Below are positions 54,013-62,542 of a stretch of 64,000 nucleotides of DNA, one piece after another. Made by a program: the position numbers and the translations under genes. Source of the stretch: Pseudoalteromonas sp. SMS1 (GTDB lineage Bacteria; Pseudomonadota; Gammaproteobacteria; Enterobacterales; Alteromonadaceae); contig NZ_JAKGBI010000011.1 in assembly GCF_021530565.1 (NCBI RefSeq), forward strand, positions 1 through 64,000, read 5' to 3'. Each line of letters starts with the position of its first letter. Position 1 is the stretch's first letter. Under the pieces are notes generated by a model. That model was not told the DNA's origin and did not search any database. It was given only the letters and a program-made list of their open reading frames with translations.

Positions 54013-54036
54013 GGGTGTGCGTTTGGCCGCACACCC
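54013..54036 (-). ncRNA. Strong intercistronic hairpin between flotillin and ATPase genes
   Basis: Nine-base perfect stem GGGTGTGCG/CGCACACCC with six-base loop in the 88-base gap. No T run follows on the minus strand. It may stabilise the upstream mRNA end or reduce expression of the ATPase relative to the flotillin. It is a regulatory RNA element rather than a gene. Confidence 0.45.
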
Positions 54037-54054
54037 AGAATACGTCTGCTGAGT

Positions 54055-56157
54055 TTATTCTTGGCCTTCTGACTGACCAACAGACTTGGCGTTACCATTT
54101 AAGGTGTTGCCTAACATCGCCAATAACTGTTGTTTTTCAGCGTCTGAAGTATTGCCTAGTTGCTGAAAAAACTTGCTCATTGCGACGTTTTTCATTGTCT
54201 CTGACGACACATTTGCACCACTTAACACCCCTTTCAAATCATCCATGATGTTTCTTTCACCGGCTAGGTGATCTTTAAATAACGTTTGTACTGTGTCACT
54301 TTCACCCACGAGTCCGTCAATTGATTTACCTAACGTGATTGCCTTCATAAACTGGTTAAAGAATTGACCGTCACCACCCATGATATTGATATCTGCATTG
54401 CCTAACGTTTTCGCTAAGATCTCAGATTGGTGTGCAGCAATTTCTTTCTCTGCTTCTAATTTAGCCAGCGTTAGCTCTTTTTGTTGATTCAATTTCAGCG
54501 TAAAGCCTTCATAATCTCTCGCGTCCTTGTCCATCGCATTTAGCGCTTCAAGCTTCTCTTCAAGACCTTTCGCTTCGGCTGTCATACGACGCTCTAACGT
54601 AATCGCCTCGGCTTCACCTTGTTTCTCGATTGACTCAGCCATCGCCGTTTGCACTTCGGCTTCTGCAAAGCCAATGTCTCGCTTGCCTTTCGCCTCTGCC
54701 GCCAGTTTTTGCTCTAGGACTTGTGCTTCAGTTTCACCTTGCTTTGCATTTGCTTCAGCTTTGGCTTTGATAACTTCAGCTTCAGCCAATCCAGAAGCCG
54801 CTTTTTCAACTTGCTCAGCTTCTGCAAGGATCTTCTTCGACTCGGCGCTTTGGTTAGCAATACGTAGCTCTGCCTCGGCCATTTTTTCCAGTTCACGTGC
54901 CTTAAACTCAGCTGCTTGTTCTTGCGCTTTCGCTGCTTCAATATCTTTTACAAGCGCTTCCTCAGCTTCAGCTTTCGCTCGAATAACAATGGCTTCTTTC
55001 TCACGCTCGGCAGCTGCCAGCGTTTGAACATCTTTGATACGCTCTTGCTCTTCAGCTACGGTTTTCTCAACCGCCACTCTGTCACGCTGTACCTCAGCGA
55101 TTTCTTTACGCTCAACTTCTAGCGCTTTTTCTTTATTGATGCGCATGATTTCAGTTTCTTTCTCGCGCTCAATCACCTCGATTTCGCGAGAACGGGCAAC
55201 TTTTTCTTCTTCGATTGCAAGTACACGTAGCCGGTTTTGTTCAGCAATATCAATCTCACGCTGTTTGTTTTGCTCTGCAATTTCAAGCGCTTCGTCGGCT
55301 TTAAGTCGCGCATCTTCTGCTTTCATGCGTTCTTCTTGTTTAACGCGCTCAGCTTCTGCCGACTCTCTCGCACGTACAGTTTCAATCTCACGCTGCTGCT
55401 TTGCTTTGGCATCTTCTTTTTGACGCTCAATTTCTAGAGATTTCTCAAGCGCAGCTTGATTTTGAATTTCGATTTGTGCTTGTTCGTCACATTTTAACTG
55501 ATTAGTTTGAACATTCTGCTCAGCTGTTTTCTCTGTAATACGACGAATACCCTCAGCATCTAAGATATTGTTTTCATCCAATTTATGAATAGAAGTTTGC
55601 TCCAAGTAATCAATGGCCACGTCTTCTAACGTGTAGCCCGATAGGTCCTGACCAATCACTTCTTTAATCGCGTCTCTGAATTCGTTACGATGAGTAAATA
55701 GCTCTTCAAAATTCATTTGTTTACCAACCGTCTTTAACGCTTCAGAGAACTTTGCTTCAAATAGCTCTTGGAGGGTTTCAGGCTGAGAAGCACGGGCACA
55801 CCCAACTTGTTTTGCAACGCGTAGAATATCTTGCTTGTTTTCGTTTACACGGATATAGAAAGTAATGGCAATATCCGCACGAATATTATCTTTACAAATT
55901 AGGCCACTATTTTCTCTGCGCTCTAACACCATACGCTTAGTAGAAATATCCATGACTTCCATTTTATGAATCACTGGATAAACGATGCCTCCCGTGGTGG
56001 TTACATCTGGCTCATTCTTCATCTTGTTAATGATTAGCGCATGTCCCTGGTCAACTTTTCGATAAAACTTACCAACGATCAAAATCATCGCAAATATAAC
56101 GGCGATTGACACTCCAACAACTGTTAAAATAGGTCCTAGATTATCTAAAAATTCCAT
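54055..56157 (-). CDS. Flotillin-like SPFH/Band 7 protein (YqiK type)
   Basis: A 700-residue protein. N-terminal helix (VVGVSIAVIFAMILIVG, about 13-30), then the SPFH domain to about 210: GHALIINKMKNEPDVTTTGG, ISTKRMVLERRENSGLICKD, ITFYIRVNENKQDILRVAK. From about 215 to 560 a very long, charged coiled coil of Ala, Glu, Lys and Arg repeats (flotillin domain, heptads such as EAEQVEKAASGLAEAEV). The C-terminal part (FFQQLGNTSDAEKQQLLAML) is helical. Flotillins build membrane rafts and large ring or vault assemblies. It lies between the YqiJ-like gene and the giant ATPase in the same operon. Confidence 0.92.
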   Translation of the reverse strand: MEFLDNLGPILTVVGVSIAVIFAMILIVGKFYRKVDQGHALIINKMKNEPDVTTTGGIVYPVIHKMEVMDISTKRMVLERRENSGLICKDNIRADIAITFYIRVNENKQDILRVAKQVGCARASQPETLQELFEAKFSEALKTVGKQMNFEELFTHRNEFRDAIKEVIGQDLSGYTLEDVAIDYLEQTSIHKLDENNILDAEGIRRITEKTAEQNVQTNQLKCDEQAQIEIQNQAALEKSLEIERQKEDAKAKQQREIETVRARESAEAERVKQEERMKAEDARLKADEALEIAEQNKQREIDIAEQNRLRVLAIEEEKVARSREIEVIEREKETEIMRINKEKALEVERKEIAEVQRDRVAVEKTVAEEQERIKDVQTLAAAEREKEAIVIRAKAEAEEALVKDIEAAKAQEQAAEFKARELEKMAEAELRIANQSAESKKILAEAEQVEKAASGLAEAEVIKAKAEANAKQGETEAQVLEQKLAAEAKGKRDIGFAEAEVQTAMAESIEKQGEAEAITLERRMTAEAKGLEEKLEALNAMDKDARDYEGFTLKLNQQKELTLAKLEAEKEIAAHQSEILAKTLGNADINIMGGDGQFFNQFMKAITLGKSIDGLVGESDTVQTLFKDHLAGERNIMDDLKGVLSGANVSSETMKNVAMSKFFQQLGNTSDAEKQQLLAMLGNTLNGNAKSVGQSEGQE

Positions 56158-56316
56158 GTGTGTTCCTAACTAATATATTGATTTCCCGATGTGACATTAC
56201 ACTTAGCTGTTTTCACCAAAGCGAATGTAATGCCAATAATAATTAATTTTGTTGTAGTCCAACTGAGACCACTGTTTTTGATGACGCCTTGTGGCGATTA
56301 CTATCTTATTGATTTA

Positions 56317-56922
56317 TTACCAAGGCTTGACCACCACCACATAGCTATTTCGCAACTCATCATGTTCGATTAACAAACCGGCATCCCCAATTGAGAATTC
56401 ATTTTCCTCTTCACAACGTACTTCAATTAACTGCTCGGTTCCTTGGAACTGTACTTTTGCTTGTCCAAAATTAGCGGTGACTTTGCTGGTTGCAATCACA
56501 CACTCAAGTCCAATAAATTCACTTTTAGACGCGGTTTCTTTACTATCAAAAAAGCGTCTCAGGGGCTTTACGAGCATCGCCGTAAGTGGTATCGAGATCA
56601 CAAAACAGCCAAACATCACCGCAGCACCAAGCAAATAAAAGACAACCCCTTCACCAAGTACATACTCAAATAGCTGGTGAGAATAAAAACTAATCACCCA
56701 ACTAATTAGGATCACCAGACTGATCGAGATTGTCAGTGGTACGCCACCAAACCCCATCTGAAACAGGGAGTCAGCACCATCAGCTTCAATCTCAACATCT
56801 CCTTCGAACATATCGATATCCGCAAAACCCAACAATGCAATGCACCAAAAGCCAATGACGATAAGCAGCAACGTTGTAAATACAACGGTGGGGAAAGTAA
56901 AAATGGTATTGAGAAAGTCCAT
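56317..56922 (-). CDS. YqiJ-like inner-membrane protein with OB-fold
   Basis: A 201-residue protein. Three membrane helices: VVFTTLLLIVIGFWCIALLG (about 13-32), TISISLVILISWVISFYSH (about 64-82) and VVFYLLGAAVMFGCFVISIP (about 93-112). The last 70 residues have short beta strands (LECVIATSKVTANFGQAKV, IGDAGLLIEHD) of an NfeD-like OB-fold. NfeD- or YqiJ-type proteins are the usual partners of flotillins. A 159-base gap separates it from the flotillin gene. Confidence 0.82.
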   Translation of the reverse strand: MDFLNTIFTFPTVVFTTLLLIVIGFWCIALLGFADIDMFEGDVEIEADGADSLFQMGFGGVPLTISISLVILISWVISFYSHQLFEYVLGEGVVFYLLGAAVMFGCFVISIPLTAMLVKPLRRFFDSKETASKSEFIGLECVIATSKVTANFGQAKVQFQGTEQLIEVRCEEENEFSIGDAGLLIEHDELRNSYVVVVKPW

Positions 56923-56983
56923 AGTTTTCCGTATACCTCCAATTATGTGTACCGGTTGCGTTTATTAAAATGGTTAAACGCAC

Positions 56984-57304
56984 TTATTTTGAGTCTGTAA
57001 CGTGCTTAATTAGTAGGTCGGCAACTTTTTGTTTCACCAAGCGTTTGTCAGCATCTGGAATATCGAATTGCTGAGCTAACAAAGCGATCTCTTCATCACT
57101 CAAGTTAAAGCTCAGCCTTTGACGCGTTTTCTTCGACTTAACTTCGAGCCCTAAGATCCGGCGGATCATATCTGAGGGAGTAAGCTCTTCATCAATCGCA
57201 CTTTTTTTAATGAACTTCTGTACTTCGGAGCTCAAGTCAAAAGCAAGTTGCGTCGCACGAACGGCTTTTTCTTGCTTTTGCCAAGCACTTTTATTATCAG
57301 TCAT
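56984..57304 (-). CDS. Small helical protein of unknown function
   Basis: A 106-residue charged protein, no signal or membrane segment. VRATQLAFDLSSEVQKFIKK, SDMIRRILGLEVKSKKTRQR, SFNLSDEEIALLAQQF. The centre looks like a ribbon-helix-helix or small DNA-binding fold, but no certain match. It overlaps nothing; six bases separate it from the PspA gene upstream, so it is co-transcribed and may regulate or bridge the module. Confidence 0.65.
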   Translation of the reverse strand: MTDNKSAWQKQEKAVRATQLAFDLSSEVQKFIKKSAIDEELTPSDMIRRILGLEVKSKKTRQRLSFNLSDEEIALLAQQFDIPDADKRLVKQKVADLLIKHVTDSK

Positions 57305-57309
57305 AGCGG

Positions 57310-58002
57310 TTAGTTACTCTGCTTCGCCTTGATACGCGCAAGAATGTCAGCACTTTTCGCAGCATCATCACCGATTCCAGCTGCGCGCATTTTATCATGC
57401 AACGATTTATCAGCATTTTCGTCCGCCAATTGTTGCGCTGCATCCAGCTGATCTTGTTTATCCATTTGACGCTGCTTGATACGCTCTAGAGACTGCTTTG
57501 CAGACGCCATCGCGGAGTCACCTGCAAGCATATTATCGTTAACAGCCATTGTCGCTTTTTGTACACTTTCAGTGGTCTTGACCATACTGAGTTGACGCTG
57601 GTTCTCAACAATGGTTTTTTCGGCAAGCTTTATCTGCTGTTTAAGTTTCGTGACATGGGTCGTAAAAGTACTCAGCACCTGTTGTTGCTCAGATTTTTTC
57701 TGTTCAAACTCGGCTATCTTTCCCGCAATTTCTAGTGCCAGTGTCTCTTCACCTTTTTCTAAAGCTTGGCCAGCGTAGACTTCATGCTTCTCTATCTCAC
57801 TATCTAGCGACTTGATAGCTCGTGTTGCTTGCATTTCTTTAGCCATGACTTCTGTCAGGCTGCGTTTAGCGTCGGACAAAGCCGTTTGAGCGTCTCTTAT
57901 CTCTTGTTCAAAAATGCGAATAGCATTGGCATCTACGATGTTTTCACCCACTTCATTGACACCGCCTTTCACTGCGGTGAATAACTTTTTAAAAATACTC
58001 AT
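57310..58002 (-). CDS. pspA: PspA/IM30 family membrane-stress protein
   Basis: A 230-residue coiled-coil protein: MSIFKKLFTAVKGGVNEVGE at the N terminus (amphipathic membrane-binding helix), DANAIRIFEQEIRDAQTALS, AKEMQATRAIKSLDSEIEKH, ALEKGEETLALEIAGKIAEF. The C-terminal part is short and Ala/Lys-rich. PspA polymerises on stressed inner membrane and limits proton leakage. Fourteen bases follow the DUF2170 gene, and a PspF-type sigma-54 promoter is not seen upstream, so control differs from the classical psp operon. Confidence 0.92.
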   Translation of the reverse strand: MSIFKKLFTAVKGGVNEVGENIVDANAIRIFEQEIRDAQTALSDAKRSLTEVMAKEMQATRAIKSLDSEIEKHEVYAGQALEKGEETLALEIAGKIAEFEQKKSEQQQVLSTFTTHVTKLKQQIKLAEKTIVENQRQLSMVKTTESVQKATMAVNDNMLAGDSAMASAKQSLERIKQRQMDKQDQLDAAQQLADENADKSLHDKMRAAGIGDDAAKSADILARIKAKQSN

Positions 58003-58016
58003 TGTGAATACTCCTT

Positions 58017-58427
58017 TTATTCAGTCAAGTAATCGCTAATAGCCTCTAAAGCGTCTATTGAATTTGCTGATAACGTGATGATTTCATGACTTAATTGTTC
58101 GATGGTTGAACTTGTCGACAACGCGCCAAACACAGCATATCTGTCGTCTATCTTTGCGAATGCACTCAGCGGCATCGGCACGTTTAAACGTAATAAAGTG
58201 TCATTTAACTCTGCGTGTTTATCCGTGTTGATTTCAGCTTCAGAAAAGAGATAGCAAATACATAATATTTGTTCATCAGTACGCGTCACGAAGATCGGTA
58301 GCTCGTCGTTACCGTCTACAATAACTTGAAGGACCTCTTGACCTACGTGGTTGATAAAAAAAGACTCGAAACTTGATCCCTCAGTTTCATACTGAGACAG
58401 TTTTAATGAAAGCTCATTCAATTCCAT
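58017..58427 (-). CDS. DUF2170 (YjfI-like) protein
   Basis: A 136-residue cytoplasmic protein. FFINHVGQEVLQVIVDGNDE, LPIFVTRTDEQILCICYLF, NDTLLRLNVPMPLSAFAKID and YAVFGALSTSSTIEQLSHEI are characteristic of DUF2170/YjfI, which is usually paired with a PspA paralog (YjfJ) in enterobacteria. It is the first gene of the six-gene leftward operon. A minus-strand TATAAT at 58456-58461 could be its -10 element. Confidence 0.85.
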   Translation of the reverse strand: MELNELSLKLSQYETEGSSFESFFINHVGQEVLQVIVDGNDELPIFVTRTDEQILCICYLFSEAEINTDKHAELNDTLLRLNVPMPLSAFAKIDDRYAVFGALSTSSTIEQLSHEIITLSANSIDALEAISDYLTE

Positions 58428-58917
58428 GTAAGAAATTCCTTATGTCCGTTAGCGTATTATAATGGTTCAATTACGCTGTATTGATTGTATGAGTTATGGA
58501 TACACTTTGCCCAGCAAGACATATTATGTCAACTATGCTTTCTCATTTTAATTGTAAAAAACAGTTCAAAATACAATCCGATATACACTTTAAATCATTA
58601 AAATCAATAACCTAATAAAACTTAATGAAAGTATTCATTTTTTGAAATTTCACTTCTTAATTAAGAAAGATAAGCACAACTTCATCACATTAGGCGGGGA
58701 TAACACCTATAAATCGATGGGCTAAAAAAGATTGATAAACGTCCAAGCCCAAGTTTCTACGCACTTTTTGTTCAGTAAAACAGAATGACTTTGCTTCTAT
58801 ATAGTAGGGATCCAGCAACTTTGATGGCCTTGCATCGGTGTTGAAAGGTTTTCGTTGAAACGGCCCTCGCTCATTTTGACTAGGGCCTTGTGTTTAGCTA
58901 TTTAAAATTCTTCCTAT
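58428..58917. other. 490-base AT-rich region without a gene
   Basis: Carries the promoter of the DUF2170 operon on its left side (TATAAT on the minus strand at 58456-58461; no good -35). At 58861-58892 GGCCCT pairs with AGGGCC around a longer loop, a weak terminator-like stem past the GNAT stop. I see no small gene. Confidence 0.4.
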
Positions 58918-59508
58918 TTAGACTCTATTCGCTAATTTAGCAAGCAAATGATTTTTAACAGTTGGCCATTCATGGGCCAAAATAGAATAGACAGCGGTGT
59001 CTCTTATGGACCCATCACGCATAATTTGATGGCTGCGCAACACACCATCTAACTTTGCGCCCAAACGCTCTATGGCTGCTCGAGATGTTTGGTTGAAATA
59101 ATGGGTTTTAAATTCGAGCGAAAGCGCCTCACTTGATTCAAACAAGTACTTCATTAGTAAATACTTACATTCCGTATTGACGGCGGTTTTCTTCACCGAA
59201 TTAGCATACCAAGTGTACCCAATGGATGCTCTGCGGTGCTGGGCTTTTACATCATAAAATCGCGTTGTACCCACAATTCTCCTGTCAGCTTTCGTTCTCA
59301 CCACATATGCAGGTTGCCCATTTTTTGCGGACTCCACTGCTGTTTCAACATATTTGTACATGCCCTCGGGTGAAGGTACCGACGCATACCAAAGCTTCCA
59401 ACTTTGACCATCTTGAACCGCACTCACCAGAGAATCTGCATGCGCTAACTGCATTGGTTCAAGCAAGACAACATCCCCTTCTAAGGCAACACTTTTTAGC
59501 CACGTCAT
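58918..59508 (-). CDS. GNAT acetyltransferase, RimJ/RimL type
   Basis: About 196 residues from ATG 59508 with GAGGG six bases upstream; the frame goes to 59529. VVLLEPMQLAHADSLVSAVQ, FYDVKAQHRRASIGYTWY, VNTECKYLLMKYLFE and HYFNQTSRAAIERLGAKLDG are the usual strands of this group. Substrate not visible. Monocistronic, with a hairpin beyond it. Confidence 0.88.
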   Translation of the reverse strand: MTWLKSVALEGDVVLLEPMQLAHADSLVSAVQDGQSWKLWYASVPSPEGMYKYVETAVESAKNGQPAYVVRTKADRRIVGTTRFYDVKAQHRRASIGYTWYANSVKKTAVNTECKYLLMKYLFESSEALSLEFKTHYFNQTSRAAIERLGAKLDGVLRSHQIMRDGSIRDTAVYSILAHEWPTVKNHLLAKLANRV

Positions 59509-59581
59509 TTTTATCCCTCTTACGACCACTCACAAAGTCAATTTAAAAATAGCCTTGTATAATACTTGATATTGAACGCCG

Positions 59582-60328
59582 TCATGCTCGGACACGACGT
59601 TTGATCGTCCTCTTTAGCTGTTTATCTTGCTGTGCAAAGCGAGACTGGTAAACATATTCATACAAATCTAAATGTCCACCTTCGCCCAACTGATATTTTG
59701 TATAATTCAAAATGGTATTGAGGTACGTTTTGGTGTTCACATGCGCTTGCCATCGTTCATTTCTTAACATGTCGTAATCGTCTTTGCATTCATCGCCGAT
59801 AATACGTTTAACATCTGAAATTTCTGCAACTTTAACCGCAGAATCATGTGAAATCCTAAGCCGTGTTTCGCGATTGTTACTTTCAAAAAGTCGGTGCTCT
59901 CCACACTGCATAGCGAGCTCATCAACATCTCTCATCAAAATCGTATTCAGACACCTAAGTACCTGAACTTCAATTAGCTCAAACAACGCTTCGACAGACT
60001 CACCAGAGTATTTGGCGAGCTCTTCAAGGAGCAACGCAAAAGCATCGCTATACAGGGTATCTTTCTCTAGTGTTAGACCGTTGTCAGGGTCATCAATGAT
60101 TAAAAACTCGCATAAACGCTGAGTGCAAGTTGGGAGCATATTTGCAAGTTCACCCACACCAGGACAAGAACTCAAGAACTCAATAAACCCACTTTTAAAT
60201 ATGCATCGATATTTTGACGGTGCTTCGTAACAGACCTCGACGCTATAGCTGGATTTCAACTCTCTTTCAATACCCCGCCCAAGCGCAGTGACTTGTTCAC
60301 TCACTTCAAAACAATATTCATTGTTCAC
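59582..60328 (-). CDS. Hypothetical protein of 248 residues
   Basis: No signal peptide. Acidic N-terminal half with Cys residues (YEAPSKYRCIFKSGFIEFLSSC, PTCTQRLCEFLIIDD) and a helical C-terminal half (LYEYVYQSRFAQQDKQLKRT) ending in a basic KRRVRA. No recognised domain. It is 86 bases downstream of a lanthipeptide-like precursor gene and behind an intrinsic terminator, so read-through could feed it. It might act on the peptide, but nothing in its sequence shows a known RiPP enzyme. Confidence 0.65.
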   Translation of the reverse strand: MNNEYCFEVSEQVTALGRGIERELKSSYSVEVCYEAPSKYRCIFKSGFIEFLSSCPGVGELANMLPTCTQRLCEFLIIDDPDNGLTLEKDTLYSDAFALLLEELAKYSGESVEALFELIEVQVLRCLNTILMRDVDELAMQCGEHRLFESNNRETRLRISHDSAVKVAEISDVKRIIGDECKDDYDMLRNERWQAHVNTKTYLNTILNYTKYQLGEGGHLDLYEYVYQSRFAQQDKQLKRTIKRRVRA

Positions 60329-60356
60329 GACAACAAATTCCTATGTCTTTATACTA

Positions 60357-60379
60357 TAAAAAAGCGCCCTTTAGGCGCT
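60357..60379 (-). terminator. Intrinsic terminator of the peptide precursor gene
   Basis: AGCGCC-CTTTA-GGCGCT stem (60363-60379) preceded on plus by an A run; on the minus strand the stem is followed by TTTTTT. It lies 36 bases after the precursor stop and 29 bases before the start of the gene at 60328, so it can act as an attenuator between them. Confidence 0.8.
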
Positions 60380-60414
60380 CTATCTCTTCATCATTACCAA
60401 TTAGAAAGGCTTAC

Positions 60415-60567
60415 TTAGTGGCAGCGTGCAAAACTCGTGCAGCCCGCTGCGGTATTAAAACCGATTGTGTTTCCACCACCTGCAATTTCCTTTGTTTGGC
60501 CTTTTACGAGGGATTTGTTGTTTTCAGATAGTTTTTTGATATTTTTCTTATTGAATGATAGCTGCAT
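60415..60567 (-). CDS. Lanthipeptide-like RiPP precursor, 50 residues
   Basis: ATG with AAGGAG seven bases upstream. The leader MQLSFNKKNIKKLSENNKSL has the basic, LxxLS pattern of class I lanthipeptide precursors, then a double-Gly type cleavage zone (KEIAGGGN) near residue 31. The core (NTIGFNTAAGCTSFARCH) has two Cys, three Thr/Ser and ends in Cys-His. No LanB/LanC, YcaO or peptidase-transporter gene is in the window, so it is an orphan precursor here, modified, if at all, by enzymes elsewhere. Confidence 0.72.
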   Translation of the reverse strand: MQLSFNKKNIKKLSENNKSLVKGQTKEIAGGGNTIGFNTAAGCTSFARCH

Positions 60568-61093
60568 CGTTCGCTCCTTTTTTATTTTTATTAAGCTACT
60601 TTATAAATCTAATACCTACCGTCCAAAATGTAAACAAAAAGTTCATTTTGAAATATCGATTTACTGTCATCAAATATAGATGAATTTATATGCATTTAAA
60701 AAGTTAATTCTACATTTTATGGAATGTCAAATACAATGATATATTACAATATATAACCAAATTATATATGGCACATTTTTATATACTTACCCTATCCATA
60801 GATAACTGATAAATATAGAGAAAAATAATAAAATACTACTAAGTGGTGAGAAAACTCAATTTACGCCTTAGTAAGGGTAAAACAAAGAGCTGGTCGTTCG
60901 AGATCTAATTATAACCCCTATCAAAAGAGGCTTTTAAGCAATGCACCATTCTTAAAGCAGTGCATTTAACCCGATATTGCTATACATGTCTTCCTAGCGA
61001 GATCAGGTTACCGCTCCATAAAACCAAGCAAGCCATTGATACAACCATACAAAAATGACGTAACTTGCTACGAAAAAACATTAAGAAGGTTGC
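60568..61093. other. 526-base AT-rich region without a gene
   Basis: The left part holds the promoter of the peptide gene. On the minus strand TTTACA and, 17 bases on, TAGATT are a possible pair. At 60940-60966 AATGCAC pairs with GTGCATT around 13 bases. No open frame with a ribosome site. Confidence 0.4.
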
Positions 61094-61333
61094 TTAATTC
61101 AGCAATGCAAAGCGCAAGTTATAAACGCCTTCAGTTACCTCTTCTACTTCGATAGAGGCAGAATTTCTATACAAATTCAGTTCCGTAAGCAGCTTAATGC
61201 GATCTTGCTCTGACACAGAGTCTTGATCAACCAGCAAAGTGGCATTGATATGGTGCTTATTAATGTCTGTACGTTCACCAATATCTGTAGCGTATTCGTC
61301 AAAGTTTATTTGCTCAATTAATTTTTGGTCCAT
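61094..61333 (-). CDS. Small hypothetical protein, 79 residues
   Basis: An acidic, soluble protein: MDQKLIEQINFDEYATDIGE, NATLLVDQDSVSEQDRIKLL and YNLRFALLN. No Cys, no signal peptide. The ribosome site is weak. It could be an alpha/beta small domain; family unknown. Confidence 0.5.
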   Translation of the reverse strand: MDQKLIEQINFDEYATDIGERTDINKHHINATLLVDQDSVSEQDRIKLLTELNLYRNSASIEVEEVTEGVYNLRFALLN

Positions 61334-61560
61334 AGCATGTCTTTATTGCAAGTTACTAAACAACAATAACTATATAAAAGTCCTTTATTTCCAACTATTA
61401 CAAAGTATTACACGTGAGTAAAAAATAGTCTACAAACAATTACTTCCGGTTAAATACAGCCTAACTCACACAAAATTGCTAATATTAAATTCTCTATGTA
61501 ATAACATTGTCGAATGTAGTTTGATTAAAGAAATATAAAAAGAAATTAAAAATCATACTG

Positions 61561-62118
61561 TTACTTGGTAATAGTATTTTTAGTATGCAACTCAGTTTTA
61601 ATGATTTCATTTGTTTGTGGTAAAAAATAGAGTAAAAGTGCAAGATGCGGCGCGCCACTTTGATGCACAGACTCGAAAGTAATGCGTACGATATCTCGGT
61701 TGAAACTTCGCTCAACCAACACCACTGTCTCGGAGCCTTTATTATCTACAAACCAATCGACTTTTTCTTTTAATTGAGCAAATTTCAATGAGAACCTTAA
61801 CCCCAACTTATTGGGAGCATGATAAATGCCAAAATAATTGGCTAGCGCCAATACTTTAGATTGTTCTTCATCATCAAGGTTGTCCGCTTTGAGAGGAGGT
61901 TTGCTGGCTTTATCTTCACAACTATCGAAGCCATACATGAGTACCGTGAACTTAAGTGCTGTTTTTTGCTGGCGAATGTGATATCCCCTGCAAATTGAGT
62001 ACTCTGAAACAATAGGCAAAACATCAATCGCCACCTCGTGACCACTGAGCCGAAGCTCTAAGCCTTCAGAGTCATTGCTTATAAAATTCAGAAGTAACAA
62101 GAAAGTAGCTGACCACAT
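61561..62118 (-). CDS. Hypothetical exported protein
   Basis: A 185-residue protein; the ATG at 62118 follows AAAAAGGTA closely (poor spacing). The N terminus MWSATFLLLLNFISNDSEG is hydrophobic but lacks the usual positive start, so the true start may be elsewhere. The rest is soluble: LSGHEVAIDVLPIVSEYSIC, LMYGFDSCEDKASKPPL, LGLRFSLKFAQLKEKVDWFV. Two Cys. No family recognised. Confidence 0.5.
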   Translation of the reverse strand: MWSATFLLLLNFISNDSEGLELRLSGHEVAIDVLPIVSEYSICRGYHIRQQKTALKFTVLMYGFDSCEDKASKPPLKADNLDDEEQSKVLALANYFGIYHAPNKLGLRFSLKFAQLKEKVDWFVDNKGSETVVLVERSFNRDIVRITFESVHQSGAPHLALLLYFLPQTNEIIKTELHTKNTITK

Positions 62119-62542
62119 TACCTTTTTTGCCGTTTTGACGCGTAAGCAAGTGACAACCTTGTTGCTTGGTTTAAGGTCAAGATAAGATTAAATTCGTCTT
62201 TATGTCAGTGTATTTATAATGCGATAAAAAGCAAGTAACGGATAAGGCCTTAACGCCGATATTACGTCATCAATAAACCTATCATGCGAGACGCATTTGA
62301 ACCCAATCATGCTGACAGCGTGTCTCTAGACGTATTGTTCGTCAGCTAATTAAGACCCGTGACAATCACCTAGCCCCCCAGCACGTCACTTTACTCAACA
62401 TCTCCAAGTCACCTTGGTATTATGCCCCTCAATCGGCTGAACTTAAAAAGGGTCAATACAGCAAAAAATATCAAAAAAAGCGTGGCGCGTTTATCTAAAG
62501 TAACCACATCAAAACAGCCACACTCAGAGAAGAGAGTTACTT
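62119..62542. other. 424-base region without a gene
   Basis: Divergent spacer between the hypothetical gene at 62118 and the SRPBCC gene at 62543. It should hold both promoters; I could not identify boxes with confidence. No RNA gene is visible. Confidence 0.35.

Noticed and set aside
54527..55437. Plus-strand frames over the flotillin coiled coil
   Set aside because: Low-complexity Ser/Ala/Phe strings that are the reverse reading of Glu/Ala/Lys heptads.
58861..58892. GGCCCT/AGGGCC stem as an intrinsic terminator of the GNAT gene
   Set aside because: Short stem with a long loop and no T run on the minus strand; kept only as a remark in the spacer entry.
60343..60679. Plus frames over the lanthipeptide-like gene
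   Set aside because: Antisense to the precursor, which has a better ribosome site and a recognisable leader.
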